Shown here: positions 18,322 to 25,080 of the stretch, piece by piece
Layout of the letters: every line of letters starts with the position of its first letter
Numbering within the stretch: position 1 is the stretch's first letter
Assembly: GCF_020539865.1 (NCBI RefSeq)
Contig: NZ_JAJBQV010000030.1
Span: 1 to 25,080 of the forward strand
From: Megasphaera elsdenii
GTDB lineage: Bacteria; Bacillota; Negativicutes; Veillonellales; Megasphaeraceae
Direction: 5' to 3'
Length of the DNA stretch: 25,080 nucleotides
Notes under the pieces: generated by a model
What the model was told of the DNA's origin: nothing
The model's input: only the letters and a program-made list of their open reading frames with translations
Database searches by the model: none
Program-made: the position numbers and the translations under genes

Positions 18322-18975
18322 TTGAAAAGTGATGTCTTGAACAAACCTTATATCGTAGAAGACGGATACCCTTTCATTCTGGTGCCCTTGTTGCTGGCCG
18401 TTGCCGCTGGGTATTTCCTCAATGCCTACGTGGCCGTTGTGCCGTTACTGCTGGCCGGGTATTTTACGTACTTCTTCCGCAATCCCAGCCGGACTATACC
18501 GGCCGATGAACGGCTCCTTGTGTCGCCGGCAGACGGGACTGTCGTCGGTGTCGAAGATGTGGAAGAAGATTCGTACCTCAACCAGAAGTGCCGGAAGATT
18601 ATCATTTTCCTGTCCATCTTCGATGCCCATGTCAACCGGGCACCGCTGGCAGGGACTATCGATTTTCAGCAATATACGTGCGGCCGCTTTCGTCCGGCTT
18701 ATAAAGAAGGCGTCGGCTATGAAAATGAACGCTATTCCATCGGCATCCATTCAGCCCATACGGATATTCTGGTCACCATCATTGCCGGCATCTTGGCACG
18801 GCGCATCGTCTCTTGGGTTACCTTAGGCGACGAACTACAGCACGGTCAGTTGTACGGTATGATCAAATTCGGTTCCTGTGCGGAAATCTATGTCCGTGAC
18901 AATGTTGAAATCACAGTCAAGAAAGGCGATAAAGTCCGCGGCGGTGAATCAGTCATAGGGAGGATTGTCCAATGA
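18322..18975 (+). CDS. psd: Phosphatidylserine decarboxylase, short archaeal-type
   Basis: Converts phosphatidylserine to phosphatidylethanolamine using a pyruvoyl cofactor made by self-cleavage. 217 residues, matching the short (type II/archaeal-like) Psd. There are two hydrophobic segments near the N-terminus (about 17-32 and 33-48), then SPADGTVVGVEDV, FLSIFDAHVNRAP (the conserved DVHxNR-like motif) and the cleavage site KFGSCAE. Cleavage between G184 and S185 would leave S185 as the pyruvoyl residue. The start is TTG 18322 with GAGGTGA upstream; no in-frame ATG exists nearby. The stop overlaps the pssA start by four bases (ATGA), so the two enzymes of the PE branch are translationally coupled. 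Confidence 0.94.
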   Translation: MKSDVLNKPYIVEDGYPFILVPLLLAVAAGYFLNAYVAVVPLLLAGYFTYFFRNPSRTIPADERLLVSPADGTVVGVEDVEEDSYLNQKCRKIIIFLSIFDAHVNRAPLAGTIDFQQYTCGRFRPAYKEGVGYENERYSIGIHSAHTDILVTIIAGILARRIVSWVTLGDELQHGQLYGMIKFGSCAEIYVRDNVEITVKKGDKVRGGESVIGRIVQ

Positions 18976-19646
18976 AAAATGTAATACCATGTCTGTTTAC
19001 ATCAGGGAATCTCGGCTTCGGGGTTCTGAGTATGATCATGACCCTCCACGGGCTCTATACCTGGGCCGGTGTTTGCATCCTGTTGGCCATGGTCTGCGAC
19101 GCCTGCGACGGCCGCTCGGCCCGTGCTTTGGGAGTTGCCGGTGATTTTGGCAAGGAACTCGATTCCTTGTCCGACGTCGTATCCTTCGGGGCGGCTTCGG
19201 CTTTCTTGATTTATTCTTACTCGCTGCAGTCCTTGGGCTGGATTGGTGCTATCCCGGCCATCATCTATGCAGCGCTTGGTGGTATCCGTCTGGCCCGGTT
19301 CAATCTCAACACTGGCGTCATCCACGGTTATTTCCAGGGGATGCCAATTCCTAATGGCGGCTGCCTCATTGCAACTTACGTCATTTCCGGTGCCGTCTTG
19401 CCGGCATGGCTGCTGGCTATCTTCGTCGTCCTTCTGGGCTATCATCTGGTCAGCAAGGTCCACAACCCCGACTTCAAAGGGGCCAGCCCGGACGTGCTCC
19501 ACAAATCGGCCCTGGCCATTGCCCTCATCTTCGGCGTCTTGGTCCTGGCCTTTGTCGACTGGCATCTGATCATTACCATGCCTTTCTTACTGTATATCGT
19601 CTTCGGGTTAGTCAATACGGCCATGAACGTCGCAGCTGCTCGCTAA
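18972..19646 (+). CDS. pssA: CDP-diacylglycerol-serine O-phosphatidyltransferase
   Basis: Makes phosphatidylserine from CDP-diacylglycerol and serine, the step before Psd. 224 residues with about six membrane helices. The CDP-alcohol phosphatidyltransferase signature is complete: D43, D46-G47, A50-R51, G60, D64 and D68 (DX2DGX2ARX8GX3DX3D), which binds the catalytic metal and CDP. LGGIRLARFN and FQGMPIPNGG follow, as in Bacillota-type PssA. The start codon overlaps the psd stop. Product order is reversed relative to pathway order, which is common for this pair. Confidence 0.95.
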   Translation: MKNVIPCLFTSGNLGFGVLSMIMTLHGLYTWAGVCILLAMVCDACDGRSARALGVAGDFGKELDSLSDVVSFGAASAFLIYSYSLQSLGWIGAIPAIIYAALGGIRLARFNLNTGVIHGYFQGMPIPNGGCLIATYVISGAVLPAWLLAIFVVLLGYHLVSKVHNPDFKGASPDVLHKSALAIALIFGVLVLAFVDWHLIITMPFLLYIVFGLVNTAMNVAAAR

Positions 19647-19666
19647 GTTTTTAGGGAGAGTCGCAT

Positions 19667-20917
19667 ATGGAACACATTTTGGATATCATCATGATACCCA
19701 TACAGGTCATCATCGTTTTTTATTCCCTCTATTATTTCATCCTGGCCTGCTTCGGTCTTATGAAGCGGCGGGAACGCATTACGGTAGCGCCTAAGAATAC
19801 GTTCGCTGCCGTTATTTGCGCGCATAATGAAGAAAAAGTCGTCTGGCAGCTCATCGATAACTTGAAGCAGCTCAACTATCCCAAGGATATGTACGATATT
19901 TACGTCGTCGCCGATAACTGTACAGACCATACGGCTGATATCTGCCGCGAGCACGGAGCCATCGTCAAAGTGCGGACCAATAAGGAACAAGTCGGTAAGG
20001 GCTATGCTCTGGACTGGATGTTCTCACAGATGCTGGCTCAAGAAAAGCAATACGACGCCTTTGTCGTCTTTGATGCAGACAACCTGGTCCATCCGGAATT
20101 CCTGCGGGAAATGAATAATCACCTCTGCAAAGGGGAAAAGGTCATTCAGGGCTATATGGATTCCAAAAATCCGACGGATTCGTGGATTGCCGGTACCTTT
20201 TCCATCGCCTTCTGGCTCATCAACCACATGTGGCATCTGGCCAAGTATAACATCGGTCTGTCGACTGCTTTAGGCGGCACAGGCATGTGCATTGCTACGG
20301 AAATCGTCCGCAAGTACGGCTGGGGCTGCGATTGCCTGACAGAAGATATGGAATTTTCCATGAAAGTCCTCTTGGAAGATGTCCGCACTTGCTGGGCTCA
20401 TGACGCCATCATTTACGACGAAAAGGTCGTCGGTTTCATGCAGTCCTGCCGTCAGCGCAAGCGCTGGGCCCAGGGCCAGTGTGACTGTGGTGAACGCTTC
20501 ATTCCCAAGCTCTTCGCCCGAGGCATCAAGACCGGCAACATCCGCATGCTAGACGGCATCATTACTTTGTCCCAGCCTTTCTTTATGATGGCTTCGACCA
20601 TTTATGCCGTCCTGGCTTCGATTAATTCCTATCTACCCTTTTATACGAATATCCTCAATGCCATCGTACCCGTCCAGATTTGGACGATTATCGGCGTCGG
20701 CCAGTACCTCATTCCGGTCATCGTCCTCTTGCAGATCAAGGTACCGCCGAAATCATGGGCTTATCTCATTATTTATCCGATTTTCATGTACAGCTGGATT
20801 CCAGTCAACTTCCTCGGTTTTAAAGACCGGCATAAGATGAAATGGAGTCACACGCTGCATACGCGGGCCTTGTCTTATGAAAATGCGGCCTTATTGCGGA
20901 AAGAAAACAAGAAGTAA
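19667..20917 (+). CDS. Membrane family 2 glycosyltransferase
   Basis: 416 residues. One N-terminal membrane helix (about 8-30) precedes a cytosolic GT-A domain with FAAVICAHNEE, D136-A137-D138 (metal-binding DXD), E226-D227 and Q263-R-K-R-W267, the QXXRW motif of processive enzymes such as cellulose, hyaluronan and poly-GlcNAc synthases. Several C-terminal membrane helices (about 295-390) follow and could form a channel. It therefore either extends a polysaccharide or glycosylates a lipid at the cytoplasmic face. Because tagA, psd and pssA sit beside it, a cell-surface glycan or glycolipid role is likely. The acceptor and sugar are unknown. AGGGAG precedes ATG 19667 and the gap to pssA is 20 bases. 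Confidence 0.88.
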   Translation: MEHILDIIMIPIQVIIVFYSLYYFILACFGLMKRRERITVAPKNTFAAVICAHNEEKVVWQLIDNLKQLNYPKDMYDIYVVADNCTDHTADICREHGAIVKVRTNKEQVGKGYALDWMFSQMLAQEKQYDAFVVFDADNLVHPEFLREMNNHLCKGEKVIQGYMDSKNPTDSWIAGTFSIAFWLINHMWHLAKYNIGLSTALGGTGMCIATEIVRKYGWGCDCLTEDMEFSMKVLLEDVRTCWAHDAIIYDEKVVGFMQSCRQRKRWAQGQCDCGERFIPKLFARGIKTGNIRMLDGIITLSQPFFMMASTIYAVLASINSYLPFYTNILNAIVPVQIWTIIGVGQYLIPVIVLLQIKVPPKSWAYLIIYPIFMYSWIPVNFLGFKDRHKMKWSHTLHTRALSYENAALLRKENKK

Positions 20918-20928
20918 GGAGTTCGACT

Positions 20929-21687
20929 ATGCATATTTTGTTGACCAATGATGACGGTCTGAAGGCTCCAGGCCTTCAGACACTGAAACGGGAGTTGGCA
21001 TCCCACGATTGCCGTCTGACCGTCGTTGCGCCTAATGGCCAGCGCAGTGCGGCGTCTCATTCCATGACCATCAATAAGGCACTCTACTGCCGAGACGAAT
21101 CGACGGTACCGGGAATCCGGGAAATCGCCGTGTCCGGTACGCCTGTAGACTGCGTCAAGATGGCTATGGAATATTTTCTCAAAGGCGATAAGCCGGATCT
21201 CATCATTTCCGGCATCAACGATGGCTACAATCTGGGCAGTGACGTCCTCTATTCTGGTACCGTCTCGGCGGCCATGGAAGGGCCTTATTACGGCTTGCCG
21301 TCCTTTGCCGTATCCATGCTGGGCATGACGGAAGAACGTTGCGCCCAGACAGCTCACCTCGTCTGGGACCTGGTCCAGAAGCTCATCGTAAAAGGCCGCT
21401 TCCCGGGCATCGTCAACATCAACGTGCCGCCTGAAGGCGATATCCGCCTGGACAATGTCCGCGTCGTGCCCCAGACGGTTCAGATTTATCACAATGTCAT
21501 CGCTGAGAAACGCGACATCGATGGCAGCGTCTGCTATCACATCGTCGGCGATATCGACATGACGACGGCCCCTGATAATAGCGACGTCGCCTGTATCCGT
21601 CAGGGCCATATCGCCTTGACACCGCTCAAATGGCAGCAGACAGCTGACCGGGCCATGGATCACTTGAAAGGATGTCTATCGTTATGA
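20929..21687 (+). CDS. surE: 5'/3'-nucleotidase SurE
   Basis: Metal-dependent phosphatase for nucleoside 5'- and 3'-monophosphates (and exopolyphosphate in some species). 252 residues, typical length. It opens with HILLTNDDGLKAPGL, where D8 and D9 bind metal; S40 (in GQRSAASH) and N97 (in SGINDG) are the other expected ligands. SGTVSAAMEG is also conserved. The ribosome site AAGGAG (20916-20921) overlaps the stop codon of the glycosyltransferase gene, so they are coupled. The 3' end overlaps cdd by four bases (ATGA). Confidence 0.96.
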   Translation: MHILLTNDDGLKAPGLQTLKRELASHDCRLTVVAPNGQRSAASHSMTINKALYCRDESTVPGIREIAVSGTPVDCVKMAMEYFLKGDKPDLIISGINDGYNLGSDVLYSGTVSAAMEGPYYGLPSFAVSMLGMTEERCAQTAHLVWDLVQKLIVKGRFPGIVNINVPPEGDIRLDNVRVVPQTVQIYHNVIAEKRDIDGSVCYHIVGDIDMTTAPDNSDVACIRQGHIALTPLKWQQTADRAMDHLKGCLSL

Positions 21688-22070
21688 CCGATGAAGAACT
21701 CATTGAAATTGCCAAACAATATCGTGCTCATTCGTACAGTCCCTATTCTCATTTTCCCGTCGGTGCTGCCGTCCTGGCTGCATCGGGGAAAGTCTACGGC
21801 GGCTGCAATATCGAGAATTCCAGTTATCCCTTAGGAAATTGTGCTGAACGGACAGCCATTTTCAAGGCCCTATCCGAAGGGGAGAGGGCCTTAGCGGCTA
21901 TTGCCATCGTCGCCGATACACCCGGCCCTTGTTCACCTTGTGGCGCCTGCCGGCAGGTCATGGCAGAATTTCGTATTCCCCGGATTATCATGGCTAACCT
22001 CAAAGGGGAATGGTGTGTCGTCACCTTGGAACAGCTCTTGCCGTATGCCTTTTCTGACACCGATTTGTAA
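21684..22070 (+). CDS. cdd: Cytidine deaminase
   Basis: Deaminates cytidine and deoxycytidine to uridine and deoxyuridine in pyrimidine salvage. 128 residues, the length of the homotetrameric form. Zinc ligands C53, C86 and C89 lie in GNCAERTAIF and CSPCGACRQV; E55 is the proton shuttle. I choose ATG 21684 because it overlaps the surE stop as ATGA and is 11 bases after AAGGA; an in-frame ATG at 21672 lacks its own site. It is the last gene of the guaB run. A weak hairpin (ACGGA at 22087-22091 with TCCGT at 22098-22102) follows without a T-run, and the next promoter starts at 22110. Confidence 0.95.
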   Translation: MTDEELIEIAKQYRAHSYSPYSHFPVGAAVLAASGKVYGGCNIENSSYPLGNCAERTAIFKALSEGERALAAIAIVADTPGPCSPCGACRQVMAEFRIPRIIMANLKGEWCVVTLEQLLPYAFSDTDL

Positions 22071-22109
22071 AGAAAGTGCGCTGAATACGGACAAATTTCC
22101 GTAAAGGAC

Positions 22110-22138
22110 TTGCAATTTTTAAGAAGCCGGTTTATAAT
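22110..22138 (+). promoter_or_regulatory. Promoter of the glycine riboswitch-symporter unit
   Basis: TTGCAA (22110-22115), a 17-base spacer and a perfect TATAAT (22133-22138). The transcript would start near 22146, about 28 bases ahead of the first aptamer. Confidence 0.8.
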
Positions 22139-22173
22139 AACAATCACATCATACATATTGCGTGAACGAAACG

Positions 22174-22323
22174 CACGGGAGAAGGCCAAGCCTACCGACG
22201 GAGTCAAACTCTCAGGTGCCCCTCAGGGGGTGGGACCGTGTGTGGACACGACTCTGGAGAGTCCCGTTTGGGCGCCGAAGGTGCAAGGAAGTGATTCCTA
22301 ATCTCTCAGGCAAAAGGACAGAG
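22174..22323 (+). ncRNA. Tandem glycine riboswitch
   Basis: Two consecutive glycine-aptamer-like units. Aptamer 1 is closed by CACGG (22174-22178)/CCGTG (22236-22240) and contains GGGAGA, a GACGGAG core and CTCTCAGGT, then a small CCCCTCAGGGG hairpin. Aptamer 2 is closed by CTCTG (22252-22256)/CAGAG (22319-22323) and contains GGAGAG, GCCGAAGGTGCAA and the signature CTCTCAGGCAAAAGGACAGAG. A linker of about 11 bases joins them. A terminator and an AGCS symporter follow, the expected context. Aptamer 1 is less canonical than aptamer 2. Whether glycine turns expression on or off cannot be read with certainty. Confidence 0.92.
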
Positions 22324-22361
22324 CTGGCAGAATGACCTTTCTTTTTTTCTGCGACCCTTAG

Positions 22362-22398
22362 GACCTATCTTCAGAGTGATGATGATAGGTCTTTTTTT
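22362..22398 (+). terminator. Riboswitch expression-platform terminator
   Basis: GACCTATC (22362-22369) pairs with GATAGGTC (22384-22391) and is followed by seven T. It sits between the riboswitch and the symporter start codon, so it is the attenuation point. A CAGAG in its loop (22372-22376) repeats the 3' strand of the aptamer-2 closing stem. Confidence 0.88.
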
Positions 22399-22440
22399 CA
22401 TGTCATTATAATTACCATAACAAAAGGGGAGTATGAAAAG

Positions 22441-23826
22441 ATGTTAGAAACGTTGAATACCATTGATAGTTTTGTCTGGGGGCCGCCGTTGCTGGTCCTG
22501 CTCATCGGAACCGGCCTGATGCTGACTGTCCGTCTCCATTTGCTGCAAGTCTTCCGCCTGCCGAGAGCGCTGAAGCTCATCTTCACGGCTAAGAACCAAG
22601 GCGAAGGCGACGTAGACAGTTTCAAGGCTTTGTGCACGGCTTTGGCTGCTACGGTCGGCACGGGCAACATCGTCGGCGTCGCTACGGCTGTCCATGCTGG
22701 CGGTCCTGGGGCTATCTTCTGGATGTGGATGGCTGCTTTTGTCGGCATGGCCACGAAATACGCTGAAGGCTGTCTGGCTGTCAAATATCGTACGGTCGAT
22801 AAGAACGGCGACATCGCCGGCGGCCCGATGTACTACATCGAAAATGGGTTAGGCAAAAAATACAAGCCCTTGGCTTTCTTGTTCGCTTTCTTCGGCGTCC
22901 TCGTCGCTTTCTTCGGTATCGGTACTTTTGCGCAGGTCAATTCCATCGTTGAAATCACGCGTCTGACGACGAGCATTCCCGTCGAATACACGGCTATCGT
23001 ATTGACCATCCTCGTCGCTGCCATCACCATCGGCGGCCTCCAGTCCATTGCCCGCGTCGCTTCGAAAATCGTTCCGGCCATGGCTGTCATCTATGTCATT
23101 TCTACGGTCGCTTTCTTGGTTATCTTTGCCGACCAGATTCCGGCAGCTGTCGAACAGATCATCGTCAGCGCCTTCACGCCGACTGCTGCAGCTGGTGGCT
23201 TCCTCGGCGCTACGGTTTTAGTGGCTATGCGCAACGGTGTCGCCCGCGGCGTCTTCTCCAATGAATCGGGCTTGGGCAGTGCGCCTATCGTAGCCGCTGC
23301 GGCCAAGACGAAATGGCCGGCTGAACAGGGCCTTATTTCCATGACCGGTACTTTCATCGATACCATCATCATCTGCACCTTGACGGGCTTGGTCCTCGTT
23401 GTCAGCGGTGCCTGGATGGGTGACGTCAATGGCGCAGCCTTGACTAATGCTGCTTTCAACATGGCTTTCCCGGCTTACGGCAGCATCATCCTCTGCGTCG
23501 GCCTGACCTTGTTCGCTTTCACGACTATCCTTGGCTGGAACTACTACGGTGAACGCTGTGTCCAATACCTCGTCGGCGTCAAAGGCATCTTGCCGTACCG
23601 CATTATCTTCATCGCCCTCGTTGCCTGCGGTGCTTTCATCAAGCTCGATGTCATCTGGGTCCTGGCTGATATCGTAAACGGACTCATGGCTATTCCGAAC
23701 CTCATCGCCCTCATCGGCCTCTCAGGCGTCGTCGTAGCCGAAACGAAGAAATACTTCGCCCATCTGAAAGAAGAAGAAATGGTTGTAGCCGAAGATTCGG
23801 AAGAAAAAGTCCCGGTTGGCCATTAA
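22441..23826 (+). CDS. AGCS-family sodium:amino acid (alanine/glycine) symporter
   Basis: Inner-membrane importer coupling Na+ entry to uptake of small neutral amino acids. 461 residues with about ten hydrophobic helices, standard for AGCS/AlsT. The family signature runs across residues 66-110: TALAATVGTGNIVGVATA, then GGPGAIFWMWMAAFVGMATKYAEG. FSNESGLGSAPI (near 278) is the other conserved segment. The C-terminus is acidic and cytosolic. The start is ATG 22441, with GGGGAG about nine bases upstream. The glycine riboswitch in the leader makes glycine the likely main substrate, although alanine transport is common in this family. No hairpin terminator is seen before the tRNA promoter. Confidence 0.95.
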   Translation: MLETLNTIDSFVWGPPLLVLLIGTGLMLTVRLHLLQVFRLPRALKLIFTAKNQGEGDVDSFKALCTALAATVGTGNIVGVATAVHAGGPGAIFWMWMAAFVGMATKYAEGCLAVKYRTVDKNGDIAGGPMYYIENGLGKKYKPLAFLFAFFGVLVAFFGIGTFAQVNSIVEITRLTTSIPVEYTAIVLTILVAAITIGGLQSIARVASKIVPAMAVIYVISTVAFLVIFADQIPAAVEQIIVSAFTPTAAAGGFLGATVLVAMRNGVARGVFSNESGLGSAPIVAAAAKTKWPAEQGLISMTGTFIDTIIICTLTGLVLVVSGAWMGDVNGAALTNAAFNMAFPAYGSIILCVGLTLFAFTTILGWNYYGERCVQYLVGVKGILPYRIIFIALVACGAFIKLDVIWVLADIVNGLMAIPNLIALIGLSGVVVAETKKYFAHLKEEEMVVAEDSEEKVPVGH

Positions 23827-23849
23827 GTTAAAAAAATCAAAAAAAGTAC

Positions 23850-23877
23850 TTGACGATTCTGTTAGTTATGGTATAAT
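23850..23877 (+). promoter_or_regulatory. Promoter of tRNA-Leu
   Basis: TTGACG (23850-23855), a 16-base spacer and a perfect TATAAT (23872-23877), 49 bases before the mature tRNA. The spacer region between includes a small repeat (GTGCCAAGCAC and GTGCCGGGCAC near 23885-23917) in the 5' precursor. Confidence 0.8.
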
Positions 23878-23926
23878 TCTTCTTGTGCCAAGCACTGAGA
23901 CATAAAGTGCCGGGCACAAGGGATAT

Positions 23927-24010
23927 GCCGGGGTGGCGGAATGGCAGACGCACCTGACTCAAAATCAGGCGGGTAACACCGTGAGGGTTCAAGTCCCTCC
24001 CTCGGCACCA
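23927..24010 (+). tRNA. tRNA-Leu (anticodon CAA)
   Basis: Class II tRNA. The acceptor arm GCCGGGG pairs with CCTCGGC, followed by discriminator A and an encoded CCA (24008-24010). The anticodon arm CCTGA-CTCAAAA-TCAGG gives anticodon CAA, reading UUG. A short variable arm (CGGGTAACACCGT region) and the T arm GAGGG-TTCAAGT-CCCTC are present. The gene has its own promoter and terminator, so it is a single-gene unit. Confidence 0.97.
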
Positions 24011-24017
24011 AGAAAAA

Positions 24018-24066
24018 AGAAGCTGTCGCATTAAGCAAAAAGCGTGATGCGGTAGCTTCTTTTTTG
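24018..24066 (+). terminator. Intrinsic terminator after tRNA-Leu
   Basis: AGAAGCT (24018-24024), continuing through GTCGCAT, pairs with ATGCGGT and AGCTTCT (24054-24060), then TTTTT. The stem is long, with one mismatch region, and begins 8 bases after the CCA end. Confidence 0.9.
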
Positions 24067-24067
24067 A

Positions 24068-24131
24068 GTTTGAAGTTGAAAGTTTGATGTGGATGGGAAA
24101 AATTTAAAAGCCATCGCTTCAAACATCAAAC
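24068..24131. repeat. Imperfect inverted repeat in AT-rich intergenic DNA
   Basis: GTTTGAAG (24068-24075) is the exact reverse complement of CTTCAAAC (24117-24124). GTTTGATGT (24082-24090) is that of ACATCAAAC (24123-24131), with GATGG/CCATC nearer the centre. Several nested pairings are possible, and a GTTTGA unit recurs in the left half. It encodes nothing visible and may be a degenerate mobile or repetitive element. Confidence 0.5.
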
Positions 24132-24141
24132 ATTAAACCTA

Positions 24142-24170
24142 TTTTTCTTTCTATCTATATATGTTATAAT
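24142..24170 (+). promoter_or_regulatory. Probable promoter of the nitroreductase gene
   Basis: A perfect TATAAT (24165-24170) is preceded at 17 bases by TTTTTC (24142-24147), a weak -35. The -10 lies about 38 bases before the ATG. Confidence 0.45.
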
Positions 24171-24207
24171 ATAATAGACATATGATTATAGGAGGGAGTC
24201 GATTCAC

Positions 24208-24711
24208 ATGAATGAAATCTTTGCCAGACGGAGTATCCGTAAATTTTTACCGACCATGGTAGAAGATGAAAAGATAGAACAGTTACTGCGCGCCGCTATG
24301 GCCGCTCCTTCGGCTGGGAACCAGCAGCCTTGGGAATTCTATGTCGTCCGCGATAAACGGGTTATCCAGGACTTATCCCACTGCAGTCCCTATGCTGGTT
24401 GCGCTGCCGGTGCTTCTTTGGCCATCGTCGTCTGTTCCCGCGATGAAAACATGCGTTTTCCGGCTTTCATCAACCTCGACCTCAGTGCCGCTGTCGAAAA
24501 CATCCTGCTCGAAGCTGTCCACTTGGACCTCGGTGCCGTGTGGCTCGGCGTAGCTCCGTATAAGGCTCGTGAAGTCCTCGTCCGCCGGTCCCTCGGCGTT
24601 CCTAAAGGACTGACGCCTTTTGCTATCGTCGCCATGGGCTATCCTCAGGCCACAGCCGAAGACAAACCACGCGAAGACCGCTATGACCCATCCCGCGTAC
24701 ATTACGTATAG
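24208..24711 (+). CDS. Nitroreductase family FMN oxidoreductase
   Basis: 167 residues, a short member of the NAD(P)H-dependent FMN nitroreductase family, which works as a dimer with FMN at the interface. The N-terminal FMN-phosphate motif RRSIRKF (7-13) is followed by APSAGNQQPWEFYVV (about 33-47), and the C-terminal half carries GAVWLGVAP and PFAIVAMGYP, all conserved. The product ends HYV as in many short members. The start is ATG 24208 with AGGAGGGAG about nine bases upstream. The physiological substrate is unknown; the family reduces nitro compounds, quinones or flavins. It is monocistronic, between repeat-rich spacers, and unrelated to the upstream tRNA. Confidence 0.93.
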   Translation: MNEIFARRSIRKFLPTMVEDEKIEQLLRAAMAAPSAGNQQPWEFYVVRDKRVIQDLSHCSPYAGCAAGASLAIVVCSRDENMRFPAFINLDLSAAVENILLEAVHLDLGAVWLGVAPYKAREVLVRRSLGVPKGLTPFAIVAMGYPQATAEDKPREDRYDPSRVHYV

Positions 24712-24720
24712 TATCCACAC

Positions 24721-24825
24721 TGATAACTGACAACTTACTACAAACTTTACATTTTTCGTTCGTCGTTCGTCGCAAGGGCCTATTATTTTTACTTTTGACA
24801 AACGATGAACGACCTACGATGAACG
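24721..24825. repeat. Short direct and inverted repeats downstream of the nitroreductase gene
   Basis: GTTCGTC occurs twice in tandem (24758-24764, 24765-24771). ACGATGAACG occurs twice (24802-24811, 24816-24825). The first unit is nearly the reverse complement of the second (TCGTTCGTCG against TCGTTCATCG), so the region can fold back on itself. A TGATAACTGACAAC segment precedes it. No gene is visible. It looks like a decayed repeat cluster. Confidence 0.5.
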
Positions 24826-24826
24826 T

Positions 24827-24860
24827 AAAAAGGCGCTGTCTCCATGTGACAGCGCCTTTT
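24827..24860 (+). terminator. Intrinsic terminator
   Basis: GGCGCTGTC (24832-24840) pairs perfectly with GACAGCGCC (24848-24856) around a 7-base loop, with AAAA before and TTTT after. It ends the nitroreductase transcript and, given the flanking A-run, may also work in the other direction. Confidence 0.9.
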
Positions 24861-24864
24861 ATCG

Positions 24865-24948
24865 CTTAAGCCCCGCCAGAAGACTCCCGCCCCTTAGGTA
24901 GGGGATGAATGGCGGTGCTTGAGTGGGTTCAATGCCCGTAAAAAGCAC
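24865..24948 (+). other. Structured element upstream of tnpB (possible IS end or omega-RNA-like RNA)
   Basis: A compound hairpin: CTTAAGC (24865-24871) with GCTTGAG (24917-24923), CCGCCA (24873-24878) with TGGCGG (24910-24915), and CCCC (24890-24893) with GGGG (24901-24904). A competing stem uses GTGCTT (24915-24920) with AAGCAC (24943-24948), enclosing GGG-TTCAAT-GCCC. The two folds share bases and exclude each other. The pattern recalls the structured ends of IS200/IS605-type elements, from which TnpB guide RNAs arise, but those normally lie 3' of tnpB. No gene is seen at 24861-25015. Confidence 0.5.
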
Positions 24949-25015
24949 AAAAAACGCTGTAACTCATCTTGAAAATCATCACTATTTGCCATAATAATCA
25001 TATAATAAAAAGGAG

Positions 25016-25080
25016 ATGAAAAATGTGTATCTTACTCAGTCAAATGTCATCAGAAGTCTTTCCAAAGAAGAATATGCAAT
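25016..25080 (+). CDS. tnpB: TnpB-like RNA-guided nuclease / IS200/IS605 accessory protein, 5' end only
   Basis: The frame from ATG 25016 reads MKNVYLTQSNVIRSLSKEEY and runs off the window. This resembles the N-terminus of the clostridial TnpB (IS605 OrfB) group, as I remember it. AAAGGAG directly abuts this ATG, so the in-frame GTG at 25025, nine bases after the site, may be the true start; the ATG at 25023 is in a different frame and gives an unfamiliar peptide. No catalytic residues are in view, so activity cannot be judged. Only about 21 codons support the call. Confidence 0.6.
   Translation, partial: MKNVYLTQSNVIRSLSKEEYA

Noticed and set aside
21672..21683. Earlier ATG for cdd
   Set aside because: The only nearby ribosome site is correctly spaced for ATG 21684, which also forms a typical ATGA overlap with surE.
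23837..24122. Two open frames on the minus strand across the tRNA-Leu region
   Set aside because: They run through a clear tRNA and its terminator; proteins of this sort are common mis-annotations over tRNA genes.

Overview
The window reads as chromosomal DNA of a Gram-positive-lineage (Bacillota) bacterium. My best guess is a diderm Negativicutes such as Megasphaera. The basis is a zinc-type L28, a CcpN/PPSR pair, Bacillota-style Shine-Dalgarno sites and TTGACA/TATAAT promoters, alongside phosphatidylserine/ethanolamine synthesis and SurE. Base composition looks moderately GC-rich (estimated by eye). The taxonomic guess is inference; no 16S or other marker is present.

Layout. (1) 59-2104, minus strand: class A penicillin-binding protein. 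(2) 2334-6571: a gluconeogenic control cluster with PEP synthase (own promoter and terminator), then a CcpN-like HTH-CBS regulator and a PPSR-family kinase/phosphotransferase expected to act on PEP synthase. (3) 6617-13535: a tightly packed three-gene module that I cannot assign to a known pathway. It encodes a 1614-residue protein (HD phosphohydrolase, helical repeats, NadD-like nucleotidyltransferase, GNAT-like region, PRTase-like domain), a lactate/malate-dehydrogenase-like protein with an altered active site, and a cysteine-rich flavoprotein. This is the most interesting part of the window. (4) 13614-13805, minus strand: rpmB, sharing a bidirectional terminator with the module. (5) 13946-15985: recG. 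(6) 16006-22070: a seven-gene run guaB-tagA-psd-pssA-GT2-surE-cdd, with gaps of 0-20 bases or 4-base overlaps, mixing nucleotide metabolism with phospholipid and surface-glycan synthesis. (7) 22110-23826: a promoter, a tandem glycine riboswitch, an intrinsic terminator and an AGCS-family Na+/amino-acid symporter. (8) 23850-24066: tRNA-Leu(CAA) with its own promoter and terminator. (9) 24068-25080: a nitroreductase between repeat-rich intergenic DNA, then a structured element and the first codons of a TnpB-like gene, which suggests the edge of an IS200/IS605-type element.

How the genes work together. PEP synthase makes PEP from pyruvate. PPSR would switch it through the threonine next to the catalytic histidine, and the CcpN-like repressor would tie transcription to glycolytic state. 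In the guaB run, pssA and psd are consecutive steps to phosphatidylethanolamine. The riboswitch and symporter form a self-contained glycine-responsive transport unit. For the three-gene module, every recognisable domain handles nucleotides, dinucleotides or flavin/NAD cofactors. A role in NAD-type cofactor or dinucleotide metabolism is therefore plausible but unproven.
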